From Streptomyces sp. PKU-EA00015 (GTDB lineage: Bacteria > Actinomycetota > Actinomycetes > Streptomycetales > Streptomycetaceae): a DNA stretch of 64,000 bases. How positions within the stretch are numbered: position 1 is the first letter of the stretch; each line of letters begins with the position of its first letter. The DNA lies in assembly GCF_013387495.1 (NCBI RefSeq), contig NZ_JABZEE010000008.1, positions 124,001-188,000 on the forward strand, given 5' to 3'. The translations under genes and the position numbers were made by a program. Below the pieces are notes generated by a model, which had not been told where the DNA came from, did not search any database, and saw nothing but the letters and a program-made list of their open reading frames with translations. Positions 25,079 through 34,556 of this stretch are shown piece by piece.

Positions 25079-25735
25079 CTACCAGCCGCGTTCGCGCCAC
25101 TCCGGCAGCTTCGGGCGCTCGTCGCCCAGCGTCGTGTCCTTGCCGTGGCCCGGGTAGACCCAGGTCTCGTCGGGGAGCCGGCCGAAGAGTTTCTCCTCGA
25201 CACCGTTCAGCAGATCGGTGAACGCCTTCGGATCGTCATGGGTGTTGCCCACACCGCCGGGGAAGAGGCAGTCGCCGGTGAACACATGGGGATGCCCGTG
25301 CGGGTCGTCGTAGACCAGCGCGATCGATCCCGGGGTGTGGCCCACGAGGTGACGGGCGGTCAGCTCGACGCGGCCCACCCGGATCGTGTCCTCGTCGTCC
25401 ACCAGGACATCGGTGGGCACCGGGATCCCCTCGGCGTCGTGGCGCCCCGCGTAGGTCCGGGCGCCCGTCGCCGCGACCACCTCGGCGAGTGCCTGCCAGT
25501 GGTCGCCGTGGCGGTGCGTGGTGACGACCGACGCGATCGAGTCGTCGCCGATGAGCCGCAGCAGGGTGTCGGGCTCGGCGGCGGCGTCGATCAGCAGCTG
25601 CTCGCCGGTGGCCCGGCAGCGCAGCAGATAGGCGTTGTTGTCCATCGGGCCGACCGCGACCTTGGAGATCATCAGGTCCGTCAGTTCGTGCACGTCCGCG
25701 GGCCCGCCGACCTTCACCACTCCGCTGTAAGTCAT
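25079..25735 (-). CDS. MBL-fold metallo-hydrolase
   Basis: A 218-residue metallo-beta-lactamase-fold hydrolase of the glyoxalase II-like group. The metal-binding motif is THRHGDH, followed by HLVGHTPGSI, FTGDCLFPGGVGNT and WVYPGHGKDT, which supply the remaining His and Asp ligands. The fold hydrolyses thioesters, as in hydroxyacylglutathione or its mycothiol counterpart. The adjacent upstream gene is a mycothiol-dependent-enzyme homologue, which fits a thiol-conjugate role (inference). A TATAGG box (minus strand, 25750-25745) ends 9 nt before the ATG and overlaps the stop of the upstream gene. Confidence 0.9.
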   Translation of the reverse strand: MTYSGVVKVGGPADVHELTDLMISKVAVGPMDNNAYLLRCRATGEQLLIDAAAEPDTLLRLIGDDSIASVVTTHRHGDHWQALAEVVAATGARTYAGRHDAEGIPVPTDVLVDDEDTIRVGRVELTARHLVGHTPGSIALVYDDPHGHPHVFTGDCLFPGGVGNTHDDPKAFTDLLNGVEEKLFGRLPDETWVYPGHGKDTTLGDERPKLPEWRERGW

Positions 25736-25744
25736 AGGTCTCAG

Positions 25745-25750
25745 CCTATA
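25745..25750 (-). promoter_or_regulatory. Possible -10 box of the MBL-fold gene
   Basis: TATAGG on the minus strand lies 9 nt before ATG 25735, and there is no Shine-Dalgarno sequence. It overlaps the stop codon of the upstream gene. Either a leaderless promoter or chance. Confidence 0.3.
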
Positions 25751-26429
25751 GCGGGGGCAGTACGGGCAGCGGTCCTCCCGACACCTCCAGCGCCGCGCCT
25801 TCCCGCCGTCCCGCGAGCCAGCCCAGCACGTCCGCAGGCGTCCCGGACACCGTCACCTCGGGTCCTTCGTCGCCACCCGTGCGCCACTCGCCTCCGGTGG
25901 TGCGGACCCGCGTCGGCGGGACGTTCGCGGCGCCGCGGAAGCGCTGGGCGAGGAAGTCGGTCTCCCGCTGGGTGAACTCCTTCGACAGGTCCTCCAGCTC
26001 GTAGCCGATGCCCAGGTCGACGTGGTGCAGTTCCACCTCGATCAGGCGGCGGAACGGCACCCGCGCCGCCCGGTCGGTGATGCCGTTGCGCAGTTCGACC
26101 GTGCGGTCCCAGTCCGCGGGCACGGAGCCGGCGTCCTGGAATCGTGCGGCACTCTCCCGCAGGTCGTCGAGCTGCCCTGCGAGGGGCCGGGGTGCGTCGC
26201 GCTCGATGTCGGCGTTGCGCGCCTCGCCGCTGACGTACATCGGGCGGCCCTGGAGAACATTCACGAGCGCGTCGGCGTTACGGGAGAGATGGGCCAGTAC
26301 ATGGCCGAGCGTCCAGCCCGGCAGCCGTGACGACCGTGCCACGGCGGCGTTGTCCAGTGCGGCGACGGCGGTGAGGAGCCGGTCGGTCGCTTCACGTACG
26401 GAGCGCAGGTCGTTCAGAGGATCGATCAC
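25746..26429 (-). CDS. Maleylpyruvate isomerase-family mycothiol-dependent enzyme
   Basis: A 227-residue member of the DinB-like, mycothiol-dependent family. It opens with a four-helix bundle (DRLLTAVAALDNAAVARSS, LPGWTLGHVLAHLSRNADAL). The metal-binding histidines are expected in HVLAHLSRN and in VELHHVDLGIGYE, and a small C-terminal domain follows (VTVSGTPADVLGWLAGR). Mycothiol is the actinobacterial low-molecular-weight thiol. The family includes maleylpyruvate isomerase and S-transferases, so the substrate is open. The start is GTG 26429, 7 nt after a TAGGGT box, so the message is probably leaderless. It lies 10 nt upstream of the MBL-fold gene. Confidence 0.85.
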   Translation of the reverse strand: MIDPLNDLRSVREATDRLLTAVAALDNAAVARSSRLPGWTLGHVLAHLSRNADALVNVLQGRPMYVSGEARNADIERDAPRPLAGQLDDLRESAARFQDAGSVPADWDRTVELRNGITDRAARVPFRRLIEVELHHVDLGIGYELEDLSKEFTQRETDFLAQRFRGAANVPPTRVRTTGGEWRTGGDEGPEVTVSGTPADVLGWLAGRREGAALEVSGGPLPVLPPL

Positions 26430-26436
26430 GAGGCAG

Positions 26437-26466
26437 ACCCTAGCCCTCGGTACTCGTTCGGGTGAA
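26437..26466 (-). promoter_or_regulatory. Leaderless promoter of the mycothiol-dependent-enzyme gene
   Basis: On the minus strand: TTCACC (26466-26461), 18 nt, TAGGGT (26442-26437), then 7 nt to GTG 26429. No ribosome site is present between. Confidence 0.5.
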
Positions 26467-26488
26467 GGAATCGACGGGCGTCCATAAA

Positions 26489-26504
26489 TCGAATGCGCGT
26501 GCTA
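26489..26504 (+). promoter_or_regulatory. Weak LexA-box-like sequence upstream of uvrA
   Basis: TCGAAT-GCGC-GTGCTA matches 9 of 12 fixed positions of the actinobacterial SOS box TCGAAC-N4-GTTCGA. It abuts TATACG, a possible -10 box, about 120 nt before the uvrA GTG. uvrA is a classic LexA target in bacteria, which gives some weight, but the right half-site is poor. Confidence 0.4.
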
Positions 26505-26625
26505 TACGCTCGGTGGAGGCATCCTTGAAAGTCAGGCATTCATCCATCTGGCGGCCCCCCTAGGCTTGGAACAGTCTGGGACGGGGGCCGTGCCCCCGCT
26601 TCTCTCAAGAAAGGTGCGGACCGGC

Positions 26626-29568
26626 GTGGCCGACCGTCTCATCGTCCGTGGCGCGCGCGAGCACAATCTGAAGAACGTCTCGCTCGACCTCCCGCGCGAC
26701 TCCCTCATCGTCTTCACCGGGCTCTCGGGGTCGGGCAAGTCGTCCCTCGCGTTCGACACGATCTTCGCCGAGGGGCAGCGCCGCTACGTCGAGTCCCTCT
26801 CCTCGTACGCCCGGCAGTTCCTCGGTCAGATGGACAAGCCGGACGTCGACTTCATCGAGGGCCTGTCGCCGGCCGTCTCGATCGACCAGAAGTCGACCTC
26901 GCGCAACCCGCGCTCCACGGTCGGCACGATCACCGAGGTCTACGACTACCTCCGTCTGCTGTTCGCCCGCATCGGCAAGCCGCACTGCCCCGAGTGCGGC
27001 CGTCCCATCTCGCGCCAGTCGCCGCAGGCGATCGTCGACAAGGTCCTGGAGCTGCCGGAGGGCAGCCGCTTCCAGGTGCTCTCGCCGCTGGTGCGCGAGC
27101 GCAAGGGCGAGTTCGTCGATCTCTTCTCCGACCTCCAGACCAAGGGCTACAGCCGTGCCAGGGTCGACGGCACGACGATCCAGCTCGCCGAGCCGCCCAC
27201 ACTGAAGAAGCAGGAGAAGCACACCATCGAGGTGGTCGTGGACCGCCTCACCGTCAAGGACAGCGCCAAGCGCCGGCTGACCGACTCCGTCGAGACCGCG
27301 CTCGGCCTCTCCGGCGGCATGGTCGTGCTCGACTTCGTCGACCTCCCCGAGGACGACCCCGACCGCGAGCGGATGTACTCGGAGCACCTGTACTGCCCCT
27401 ACGACGACCTGTCCTTCGAGGAGCTCGAGCCCCGCTCCTTCTCGTTCAACTCGCCGTTCGGCGCCTGCCCCGACTGCACCGGCATCGGCACGCGCATGGA
27501 GGTCGACCCCGAGCTGATCGTCCCCGACGAGGAGAGGTCCCTCGACGACGGCGCGATCCACCCCTGGTCGCACGGCCACACCAAGGAATACTTCGGGCGC
27601 CTGATCGGCGGGCTCGCCCAGGCGCTCGGCTTCTCCACCGACATGCCCTGGGCCGGTCTGCCGCAGCGCGCCAAGAAGGCCCTGCTGTTCGGCCACAAGA
27701 CCCAGGTCGAGGTCCGCTACCGCAACAGGTACGGCCGGGAGCGCGCGTACACGACCCCCGCCTTCGAGGGCGCCGTCCAGTTCGTGAAGCGGCGGCACTC
27801 CGAGGCCGAGAGCGACTCCAGCAGGGAGCGCTTCGAGGGCTACATGCGCGAGGTCCCGTGCCCGACCTGCGAGGGCACCCGCCTCAAGCCGATCGTCCTC
27901 GCGGTCACCGTGATGGAGAAGTCCATCGCCGAGGTCTCCGCGATGTCGATCAGCGAGTGCGCCGAATTCCTCGGCCGCCTCAAGCTCAGCGCCCGCGACA
28001 AGAAGATCGCCGAGCGCGTCCTCAAGGAGGTCAACGAGCGGCTCCGCTTCCTCGTCGACGTCGGCCTCGACTACCTCTCCCTCAACCGTGCGGCAGGCAC
28101 CCTCTCCGGCGGCGAGGCGCAGCGCATCCGGCTCGCCACCCAGATCGGCTCCGGCCTGGTCGGCGTGCTGTACGTGCTGGACGAGCCGTCCATCGGCCTG
28201 CACCAGCGGGACAACCACCGGCTCATCGAGACGCTGGTGCGCCTGCGGGACATGGGCAACACACTGATCGTCGTCGAGCACGACGAGGACACGATCAAGG
28301 TCGCGGACTGGGTCGTCGACATCGGCCCCGGCGCGGGCGAGCACGGCGGCAAGGTCGTCCACTCCGGCCCGTTGAAGGAGCTGCTGGGCAACAAGGAGTC
28401 CATGACCGGGCAGTACCTCTCCGGCAAGCGGTCCATCCCGACGCCCGAGCTTCGCCGCCCGGTGGACCCGACGCGCCGGCTCACCGTGCACGGCGCCCGG
28501 GAGAACAACCTGCGGGACATCGACGTGTCCTTCCCGCTCGGCGTTCTCACCGCGGTCACCGGTGTCTCCGGCTCCGGAAAGTCGACCCTGGTCAACGACA
28601 TCCTCTACACCCACCTGGCGCGCGAGCTGAACGGCGCCAAGTCGGTGCCGGGACGGCACACCCGCGTCGACGGCGACGACCTCGTCGACAAGGTCGTGCA
28701 CGTGGACCAGTCGCCGATCGGCCGCACCCCGAGGTCGAACCCGGCGACGTACACCGGCGTCTTCGACCACGTCCGCAAGCTCTTCGCCGAGACGATGGAG
28801 GCGAAGGTCCGGGGCTATCTGCCCGGCCGCTTCTCCTTCAACGTGAAGGGCGGCCGCTGCGAGAACTGCTCCGGCGACGGCACGATCAAGATCGAGATGA
28901 ACTTCCTGCCGGACGTGTACGTCCCGTGCGAGGTCTGCCACGGGGCGCGGTACAACCGCGAGACGCTGGAGGTCCACTACAAGGGCAAGTCCATCGCCGA
29001 GGTGCTGGACATGCCGATCGAGGAGGCGCTGGACTTCTTCGAGGCCGTCCCGACGATCTCCCGCCACCTGCGCACGCTCCACGAGGTCGGCCTCGGATAC
29101 GTCCGGCTCGGCCAGTCCGCTCCGACGCTCTCGGGCGGTGAGGCACAGCGCGTGAAGCTGGCCTCCGAGCTCCAGAAGCGTTCCACCGGGCGCACGGTCT
29201 ACGTGCTGGACGAGCCCACGACCGGTCTGCACTTCGAGGACATCAGCAAGCTGATCAACGTGCTGTCCAACCTCGTCGACAAGGGCAACTCGGTGATCGT
29301 CATCGAGCACAACCTGGACGTGATCAAGACGGCCGACTGGGTCGTCGACATGGGTCCCGAGGGCGGCAGCGGCGGCGGACTCGTCATCGCCGAGGGCACC
29401 CCGGAGCAGGTCGCGGGCGTCCCGGCGAGCCACACCGGCAAGTTCCTGCGCGACATCCTGGACGCGGAGCGCATCAGCGACGCGGTGTCGGTGCCGGCGG
29501 CGCGGAAGCCCGCGCGGAAGGTGGCGGCGAAGAAGACGACGGCGGCGGCGCGAGCGCGTCGCGCCTGA
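26626..29568 (+). CDS. uvrA: UvrABC system protein A
   Basis: A 980-residue ABC-class ATPase that finds DNA damage as a dimer and loads UvrB. The N-terminal Walker A is [13 protein letters not shown]. Zinc-finger cysteines are seen at [24 protein letters not shown] and CENCSGDG with CEVCHGAR. Two ABC signatures ([24 protein letters not shown]) and two Walker B boxes ([20 protein letters not shown]) complete the paired ATPase sites. GTG 26626 begins the conserved [16 protein letters not shown]; an in-frame ATG at 26566 lacks conserved sequence. The last about 25 residues are a Lys/Arg/Ala tail ([12 protein letters not shown]...), probably DNA-binding. Confidence 0.98.
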   Translation: MADRLIVRGAREHNLKNVSLDLPRDSLIVFTGLSGSGKSSLAFDTIFAEGQRRYVESLSSYARQFLGQMDKPDVDFIEGLSPAVSIDQKSTSRNPRSTVGTITEVYDYLRLLFARIGKPHCPECGRPISRQSPQAIVDKVLELPEGSRFQVLSPLVRERKGEFVDLFSDLQTKGYSRARVDGTTIQLAEPPTLKKQEKHTIEVVVDRLTVKDSAKRRLTDSVETALGLSGGMVVLDFVDLPEDDPDRERMYSEHLYCPYDDLSFEELEPRSFSFNSPFGACPDCTGIGTRMEVDPELIVPDEERSLDDGAIHPWSHGHTKEYFGRLIGGLAQALGFSTDMPWAGLPQRAKKALLFGHKTQVEVRYRNRYGRERAYTTPAFEGAVQFVKRRHSEAESDSSRERFEGYMREVPCPTCEGTRLKPIVLAVTVMEKSIAEVSAMSISECAEFLGRLKLSARDKKIAERVLKEVNERLRFLVDVGLDYLSLNRAAGTLSGGEAQRIRLATQIGSGLVGVLYVLDEPSIGLHQRDNHRLIETLVRLRDMGNTLIVVEHDEDTIKVADWVVDIGPGAGEHGGKVVHSGPLKELLGNKESMTGQYLSGKRSIPTPELRRPVDPTRRLTVHGARENNLRDIDVSFPLGVLTAVTGVSGSGKSTLVNDILYTHLARELNGAKSVPGRHTRVDGDDLVDKVVHVDQSPIGRTPRSNPATYTGVFDHVRKLFAETMEAKVRGYLPGRFSFNVKGGRCENCSGDGTIKIEMNFLPDVYVPCEVCHGARYNRETLEVHYKGKSIAEVLDMPIEEALDFFEAVPTISRHLRTLHEVGLGYVRLGQSAPTLSGGEAQRVKLASELQKRSTGRTVYVLDEPTTGLHFEDISKLINVLSNLVDKGNSVIVIEHNLDVIKTADWVVDMGPEGGSGGGLVIAEGTPEQVAGVPASHTGKFLRDILDAERISDAVSVPAARKPARKVAAKKTTAAARARRA

Positions 29569-29594
29569 CGGGGGCGGCCCCGCCGTTGCGGGTG

Positions 29595-29629
29595 CGGTCT
29601 TTCCGGGGTTCCGGCCCCGGAAGACCGCC
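29595..29629 (+). terminator. Terminator of uvrA
   Basis: GCGGTCTTTCCGGGG (29595-29609) pairs with CCCCGGAAGACCGC (29616-29629) around TTCCGG, a 14-bp stem with one bulged T. It lies 26 nt after the uvrA stop. Confidence 0.7.
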
Positions 29630-29686
29630 CTCGAGCACCGGGGGGCCGGTGCGTCCCACGCACCCGTCGGGCTCAGACCTCGCGCC

Positions 29687-30631
29687 TCACGCGCCGGCGG
29701 GGCTCGAGTGCCCCGGCGCAGGATCTGCGGCTGCTCCCTGGGTCAGCTCCCAGGCGTACGGGGGTTCCGCACCCGTACGGGAGCACGTCACCGCCGCCGC
29801 GCGCGCCGCGAACGTCAGCACCTCGGTCCAGGCAGCCGCGTCCAGCGCGGACAGCGCGGCGGGTGACAGCGCGTCCCGGGCCGCGAGCCCGTGGAGAAGC
29901 GCCGCGTTCACCGTGTCGCCCGCCCCGATGGTGTCCGCGACGGTCACCGGCGCGGCCGGGACCGAGACCTCGACACCGGCCCTGGTCCGCACCGTCAGCC
30001 CCGAGCCACCCCGGGTCAGCACCACCGCCTCCGGCCCTTCGGGCACGCCGCCCAGCCACTCGGCGTCGTCCTCGGAGAGCTTCAGCAGTGAGACGAACGG
30101 CAGCCACCCCGCGAACCGCGCCCGGTAGGCGCCCGCATCGGGGATCAGAACGGCCCGGATGTTCGGATCGAGCAGCGTGAAGACCCCGCGCGCCGCTTCC
30201 CGCCGCAGCAGCGCCTCGTACGCGGTCGCGCCCGGCTCCAGCACCAGCGAGCACGTGCCCAGCGCCAGTGCCCGCACGGACTCGGGCAGAGCGCCGGGCA
30301 GTTCGAAGAGACGGTCCGCGCTGCCCTGCGCGTAGAAGCCGTACCCGGCCGAACCGTCCGAGCCGATCGCGGCCACCGCCAGCGTCGTCGGCTCCGGGCC
30401 GCGCTGGACCAGGGAGACGTCGACATCCGCCGCGCGCAGCCCGCCCAGCAGGGCCTCGCCGAAGGCGTCCGTCGACACCCGAGAGCAGAACGCCACCGGG
30501 GAGCCCAGCCGACCGAGCGCCACCGCCGTGTTGTAGGGCCCGCCGCCGAGGCGGGGCAGCAGCGCGGGCAGGGGAGCGGCGGCCCCCTGCGGGACCAGGT
30601 CGATCAGGGACTCACCGGCGACGACGATCAC
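29687..30631 (-). CDS. PfkB-family carbohydrate kinase (fructokinase-like)
   Basis: A 314-residue ribokinase/PfkB-family kinase. It begins MIVVAGESLIDLVP, has the substrate motif GGGPYNTAVALGRLG and the distal ATP/catalytic motif DTIGAGDTVNAALLHG. The opening and length resemble fructokinases and 2-keto-3-deoxygluconate kinases, so a hexose-type substrate is plausible but unproven. Unlike the PfkB gene at 11.5 kb it has no partner glycosidase. It converges on uvrA with a terminator between, and is divergent from the Rieske lipoprotein gene. Confidence 0.87.
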   Translation of the reverse strand: MIVVAGESLIDLVPQGAAAPLPALLPRLGGGPYNTAVALGRLGSPVAFCSRVSTDAFGEALLGGLRAADVDVSLVQRGPEPTTLAVAAIGSDGSAGYGFYAQGSADRLFELPGALPESVRALALGTCSLVLEPGATAYEALLRREAARGVFTLLDPNIRAVLIPDAGAYRARFAGWLPFVSLLKLSEDDAEWLGGVPEGPEAVVLTRGGSGLTVRTRAGVEVSVPAAPVTVADTIGAGDTVNAALLHGLAARDALSPAALSALDAAAWTEVLTFAARAAAVTCSRTGAEPPYAWELTQGAAADPAPGHSSPAGA

Positions 30632-30768
30632 GGGCCAGAAGGTAGCCGATGCCCGCGCGCCCGACCAGGGAGCCCGCCCCGGGCACCGCCGATCTCCGCC
30701 GGTATCGTCGTTTCTGTCACCGACACGCGCCCTCGGACGCCCCCGACGCCCTGAACAGTGGAGTTCCC

Positions 30769-31197
30769 ATGCCCGGCCAGCCGCCCGCCCGTCGTACCGT
30801 CCTGAAGGGCGCTGCCCTTGCCGGGGCCGCCGGGCTGGGCGTCGCCGCCTGCTCCACCGAGTCCAAGGTCGGCCACGCGGAGAACCCGACGCCCACCGCG
30901 CCCGTCGACCTCGGCGCCGCCGACGCCGTCCCGGTCGGCGGGGCCAAGCTCTACCGCGAGCAGCGCCTGGTCGTGCACTGCCCGGCGAAGGGGCAGTACA
31001 AGGCGTTCAGCGCCCAGTGCACGCACGCGGGCTGCGTGCTCGACAAGCTGGAGGGTACGGAGGGCAACTGCCCCTGCCACGGCAGCCGCTTCGACGTGAC
31101 GACCGGCAAGGCGCTCGTGGGCCCGGCCACCGTGCCGCTGCCGGAGGTCCCGGTCAGGACGGAGGACGGCAGGCTCGTCGCCGGCCCCGACGCCTGA
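30769..31197 (+). CDS. Tat-exported Rieske [2Fe-2S] lipoprotein
   Basis: A 142-residue exported electron-transfer protein. The N-terminus has a twin-arginine motif (ARRTVLKG) and a lipobox ending at C28 (GVAAC), so the mature protein should be lipid-anchored outside the membrane. The Rieske ligands are C84-x-H86 and C101-x2-H104, with C89 and C103 placed for the disulfide. The whole domain is about 100 residues, much shorter than the bc1 Rieske subunit. It is a stand-alone Rieske protein of unknown partner, with no reductase or oxygenase nearby. ATG 30769 is preceded by GTGGAG. Confidence 0.92.
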   Translation: MPGQPPARRTVLKGAALAGAAGLGVAACSTESKVGHAENPTPTAPVDLGAADAVPVGGAKLYREQRLVVHCPAKGQYKAFSAQCTHAGCVLDKLEGTEGNCPCHGSRFDVTTGKALVGPATVPLPEVPVRTEDGRLVAGPDA

Positions 31198-31305
31198 CCT
31201 CGGCCCCGACGCCCGAACCCGTACGCACTCCCCGGCCGCGGCACCACGCGCGGTCGGCCCACGGGTCGGCCCTGTCCGGCCCGGCCCGGACGGGTCCGTG
31301 CGCCG

Positions 31306-32238
31306 TCAGTCCCAGTCCCAGTCGATCCCGAGGATCCCCGGCCGCACCCCCTGCTCCACCAGGTGCACCGTGCGATGGCGCCCGCTCAGCGCGAGACGCG
31401 TCCGCGCTCCCCGCGGCGCACCCGTCGTCGCGTGGGCGAACCGGTGGCAGCGCACCGGCAGCGCGCCTTCGTCGAACCGCACCTGGAGCAGGTACTGCCC
31501 GCCCGCGCAGCCGAAGCCGCGCACGTACTCGCTGCCCGGACCGCCGGTGCCGTCCTCGAAGCCGTAACCGAAGACGTACGTCTCTCCGGCGCACAGCCGG
31601 GTGTCGAAGAGGAGCTCGGCGACCACCACGCGGGTGTCGGTGTCCCACCGCACCCGGCCCGTCCGGCAGTTCTCCAGCGCGCTCACCCGCACGCGCGCCG
31701 GGTCGCAGCCGGGATCGCCTTGGTGGACGGCCAGATAGCGGTCGACGCCGTCCCGCTGGGCGCGGACGACGTGGTGGGAGTCGCGTCCCGCGAGGCGCCG
31801 GTCGGCGTCGATGCGCACCCGGTCCTGGTGTCCGACCGTGTGCAGTCCGCCGTCCCCGGGCGGCGTGAGACCGGCGAACAGCCGTTCCGCCGTGCCGGCG
31901 GCCTCCGCGAGCGAGCGGTAGGAACGTGCCCCGGGACGGTCCGCGCCCGCGGGGGCGCTGTCCGTCCCCGGGCCGAGCAGCCGGACCAGTGACTGCGCGG
32001 GCAGCTCCAGCACGTCCTCCAGTGCGCGCACGGCCCGCAGCGACTCGGGGCGCTGGGGGCGGCGCGCGCCCTGCTGCCAGTAACTGAGGCTGGTCACCCC
32101 GACCTTGATCCCCCGGTGGGCGAGGTGGTGCTGGACGCGCTGGAGCGGCAGGCCGCGCGTCGCGAGGGCGGCGCGCAGGGCCAGGTGGAACGGGCCGGTG
32201 GTCAGCACCTGTGCCAGGTCTGCCTCGGTGTGGCCCAT
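31306..32238 (-). CDS. Helix-turn-helix regulator, Streptomyces type
   Basis: A 310-residue protein. The N-terminal about 90 residues contain an XRE-like helix-turn-helix (LPLQRVQHHLAHRGIKVGVTSLSYWQQGARRPQRPESLRAVRALEDVL, in several helices). The remaining about 200 residues have no domain I can name. They are beta-rich, with two Cys (ENCRTG, RLCAGE) and a repeated motif FGYGFEDG / GFGCAGGQYLL, and end in DWDWD. Proteins of this layout are frequent in Streptomyces and are taken to be regulators with a sensing domain. The ATG follows GGAGGAG. It faces uvrC divergently across 332 nt. Confidence 0.7.
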   Translation of the reverse strand: MGHTEADLAQVLTTGPFHLALRAALATRGLPLQRVQHHLAHRGIKVGVTSLSYWQQGARRPQRPESLRAVRALEDVLELPAQSLVRLLGPGTDSAPAGADRPGARSYRSLAEAAGTAERLFAGLTPPGDGGLHTVGHQDRVRIDADRRLAGRDSHHVVRAQRDGVDRYLAVHQGDPGCDPARVRVSALENCRTGRVRWDTDTRVVVAELLFDTRLCAGETYVFGYGFEDGTGGPGSEYVRGFGCAGGQYLLQVRFDEGALPVRCHRFAHATTGAPRGARTRLALSGRHRTVHLVEQGVRPGILGIDWDWD

Positions 32239-32570
32239 GGACTCCTCCGGGGGCTCATGGCGTGCGGTGAACGATCACGGAGCGGTGGCCGCCGCTGGGG
32301 GTGGGCGGCGGCCTTCCGGGCGGGGAGGGACGGAGGTCTTCACATCCGGGCCGTACCGATCACAGCGCCGCGTCACTCCGCATTGAAGCGTGTTGATCTT
32401 CCCGCGACAAGGATGGATGCAGGGCTCATGGCCGGACCGGGGCCCCGGCCGCCGTCGCGGCCGGCCTCCGCGCCGCACGCTCGTCCTGCCCGCGGCGTCC
32501 CGCGCAGCGCTGGTCATGTCCCTGTCGGGAGATGACCACGCTGTCACCGCCCGCCAGTAGGGTGGGCGGC
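32239..32570. other. Divergent control region between the HTH gene and uvrC
   Basis: 332 nt without a supported gene. It contains the uvrC DNA-damage type promoter at its right end (32541-32563). On the left I see only the HTH gene's Shine-Dalgarno sequence. A GC-rich stretch near 32430-32480 has no clear hairpin. Confidence 0.5.
32541..32563 (+). promoter_or_regulatory. DNA-damage type promoter (RecA_NDp-like) of uvrC
   Basis: CTGTCACCGCC, 6 nt (CGCCAG), TAGGGT, then 7 nt to ATG 32571. The TGTCA core, the spacing and the -10 box fit; the distal part of the upstream element is weaker (7 of 11). The geometry relative to the start codon is identical to uvrB and ogt. Confidence 0.6.
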
Positions 32571-34556
32571 ATGGCAGACCCCTCCAGCTACCGCCCCAAG
32601 CCGGGACAGATCCCCGACTCGCCGGGGGTCTACAGGTTCCGCGACGAGCATCGCCGGGTGATCTACGTCGGCAAGGCGAAAAGCCTGCGCCAGCGCCTCG
32701 CCAGCTACTTCCAGGACCTGGCCAATCTGCACCCGCGCACCCGCACCATGGTCACCACCGCCGCCTCCGTCGAGTGGACGGTGGTCTCCACCGAGGTCGA
32801 GGCGCTCCAGCTGGAATACTCCTGGATCAAGGAGTTCGACCCCCGGTTCAACGTCAAGTACCGCGACGACAAGAGCTATCCGTATCTCGCGGTCACGCTG
32901 AACGAGGATTTCCCGAGGGTCCAGGTCATGCGCGGCGCCAAGCGGAAAGGCGTGCGCTACTTCGGTCCGTACGGGCACGCGTGGGCGATCCGCGAGACCG
33001 TCGACCTGATGCTCCGCGTCTTCCCCGTGCGCACCTGTTCCGCGGGCGTGTTCAGGAACCACGTGCAAAAGGGCCGACCCTGCCTGCTCGGCTACATCGG
33101 CAAGTGCTCCGCGCCGTGCGTCGGCCGGGTCACCCCCGAGGAGCACCGCGAACTGGCCGAGGAATTCTGCGACTTCATGGCCGGCCGCACCGGCACGTAC
33201 ATCCGCCGCCTGGAGAAGCAGATGACGGCGGCCGCCGAGGAGATGGAGTACGAGAAGGCGGCCCGGCTGCGCGACGACATAGAGGCGCTCAAACGCGCCC
33301 TGGAGAAGAACGCCGTCGTGCTCGCCGACGCGACCGACGCCGACCTGATCGCCCTCGCCGAGGACGAGCTCGAAGCCGCCGTGCAGATCTTCCACGTCCG
33401 CGGCGGCCGGGTGCGCGGCCAGCGCGGCTGGGTCACCGACAAGGTGGAGAACGTCGACACCGCCGGCCTGGTCGAGCACGCCCTGCAGCAGCTGTACGGC
33501 GAGGAGAGCGGCGACGCCGTGCCCAAGGAGGTCCTCGTCCCCGCGCTGCCCGAGGACGACAGCGCCGTCACCCAGTGGCTGAGCGGCCGCCGCGGGTCGC
33601 AGGTGTCGCTGCGCGTCCCGCAGCGCGGCGACAAGAAGGCGCTCATGGAGACCGTGCAGCGCAACGCCCTGCAGGCCCTCGGCCTCCACAAGACCAAGCG
33701 CGCCAGCGATCTGACCACCCGCTCGCGGGCCCTGGAGGAGATCGCGGAGGCCCTCGGTCTCGACTCGGCGCCCCTGCGCATCGAGTGCTTCGACGTCTCC
33801 CACCTCCAGGGCGAGGACGTGGTGGCGTCGATGGTGGTCTTCGAGGACGGCCTCGCGCGCAAGAGCGAGTACCGCCGCTTCCAGATCAGGGGATTCGAGG
33901 GCCAGGACGACGTCCGGTCCATGCACGAGGTGATCACCCGGCGGTTCAGGCGGTATCTCGCCGAGAAGGACAGGACAGGGGAGTGGATCGGCGGCGACGA
34001 CCCCGGGAGTCAGCCCCCCGAGGACGACGGCCGTCCCAAGAAGTTCGCCTACCCGCCCCAGCTCGTCGTCGTCGACGGCGGAAAGCCGCAGGTCGCGGCT
34101 GCTCAGCGAGCCCTGGACGAGCTCGGCATCGACGATGTGGCCGTCTGCGGCCTCGCCAAGCGCCTCGAAGAGGTCTGGCTGCCGCACGACGACGACCCGG
34201 TCGTGCTGCCCCGGTCCAGTGAGGGCCTCTACCTCCTCCAGCGGGTCCGTGACACGGCTCACGATTTCGCCATCCGCTATCAGCGCTCCAAGCGGACGAA
34301 GCGGATCAGGACCAGCCCGCTGGACGCCGTGCCCGGCCTCGGGGACACCCGGAAACAGGCTCTGATCAAGCATTTCGGCTCGGTGAAGCGCCTGCGGCAG
34401 GCGACAATCGAGCAGATCTGCGAGGTCCCCGGCATGGGCCGCAAGACGGCCGAGTCGGTCGTCGTGGCCCTTGCGCAGTCGGCTCCGGCCGCACCCGCCG
34501 TGAATACGGCGACAGGAGAGATCATGGAAGAGAACGACGGGGGCAGAACGACATGA
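32571..34556 (+). CDS. uvrC: UvrABC system protein C
   Basis: A 661-residue dual-incision nuclease of nucleotide excision repair. The N-terminal GIY-YIG domain ([20 protein letters not shown]) makes the 3' cut. A UVR motif near residue 222 ([20 protein letters not shown]) contacts UvrB. The RNase H-like domain near 404 ([20 protein letters not shown]) makes the 5' cut. Two helix-hairpin-helix motifs near 590-625 ([30 protein letters not shown]) bind DNA. ATG 32571 lies 7 nt after a -10 box, so it is probably leaderless. Its stop overlaps the rapZ start by 4 nt, coupling repair to rapZ-yvcK-whiA transcription. Confidence 0.98.
   Translation: MADPSSYRPKPGQIPDSPGVYRFRDEHRRVIYVGKAKSLRQRLASYFQDLANLHPRTRTMVTTAASVEWTVVSTEVEALQLEYSWIKEFDPRFNVKYRDDKSYPYLAVTLNEDFPRVQVMRGAKRKGVRYFGPYGHAWAIRETVDLMLRVFPVRTCSAGVFRNHVQKGRPCLLGYIGKCSAPCVGRVTPEEHRELAEEFCDFMAGRTGTYIRRLEKQMTAAAEEMEYEKAARLRDDIEALKRALEKNAVVLADATDADLIALAEDELEAAVQIFHVRGGRVRGQRGWVTDKVENVDTAGLVEHALQQLYGEESGDAVPKEVLVPALPEDDSAVTQWLSGRRGSQVSLRVPQRGDKKALMETVQRNALQALGLHKTKRASDLTTRSRALEEIAEALGLDSAPLRIECFDVSHLQGEDVVASMVVFEDGLARKSEYRRFQIRGFEGQDDVRSMHEVITRRFRRYLAEKDRTGEWIGGDDPGSQPPEDDGRPKKFAYPPQLVVVDGGKPQVAAAQRALDELGIDDVAVCGLAKRLEEVWLPHDDDPVVLPRSSEGLYLLQRVRDTAHDFAIRYQRSKRTKRIRTSPLDAVPGLGDTRKQALIKHFGSVKRLRQATIEQICEVPGMGRKTAESVVVALAQSAPAAPAVNTATGEIMEENDGGRTT

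Noticed and set aside
26605..29433. 942-codon minus-strand frame opposite uvrA
   Set aside because: Antisense shadow of uvrA with no recognisable domain or ribosome site.
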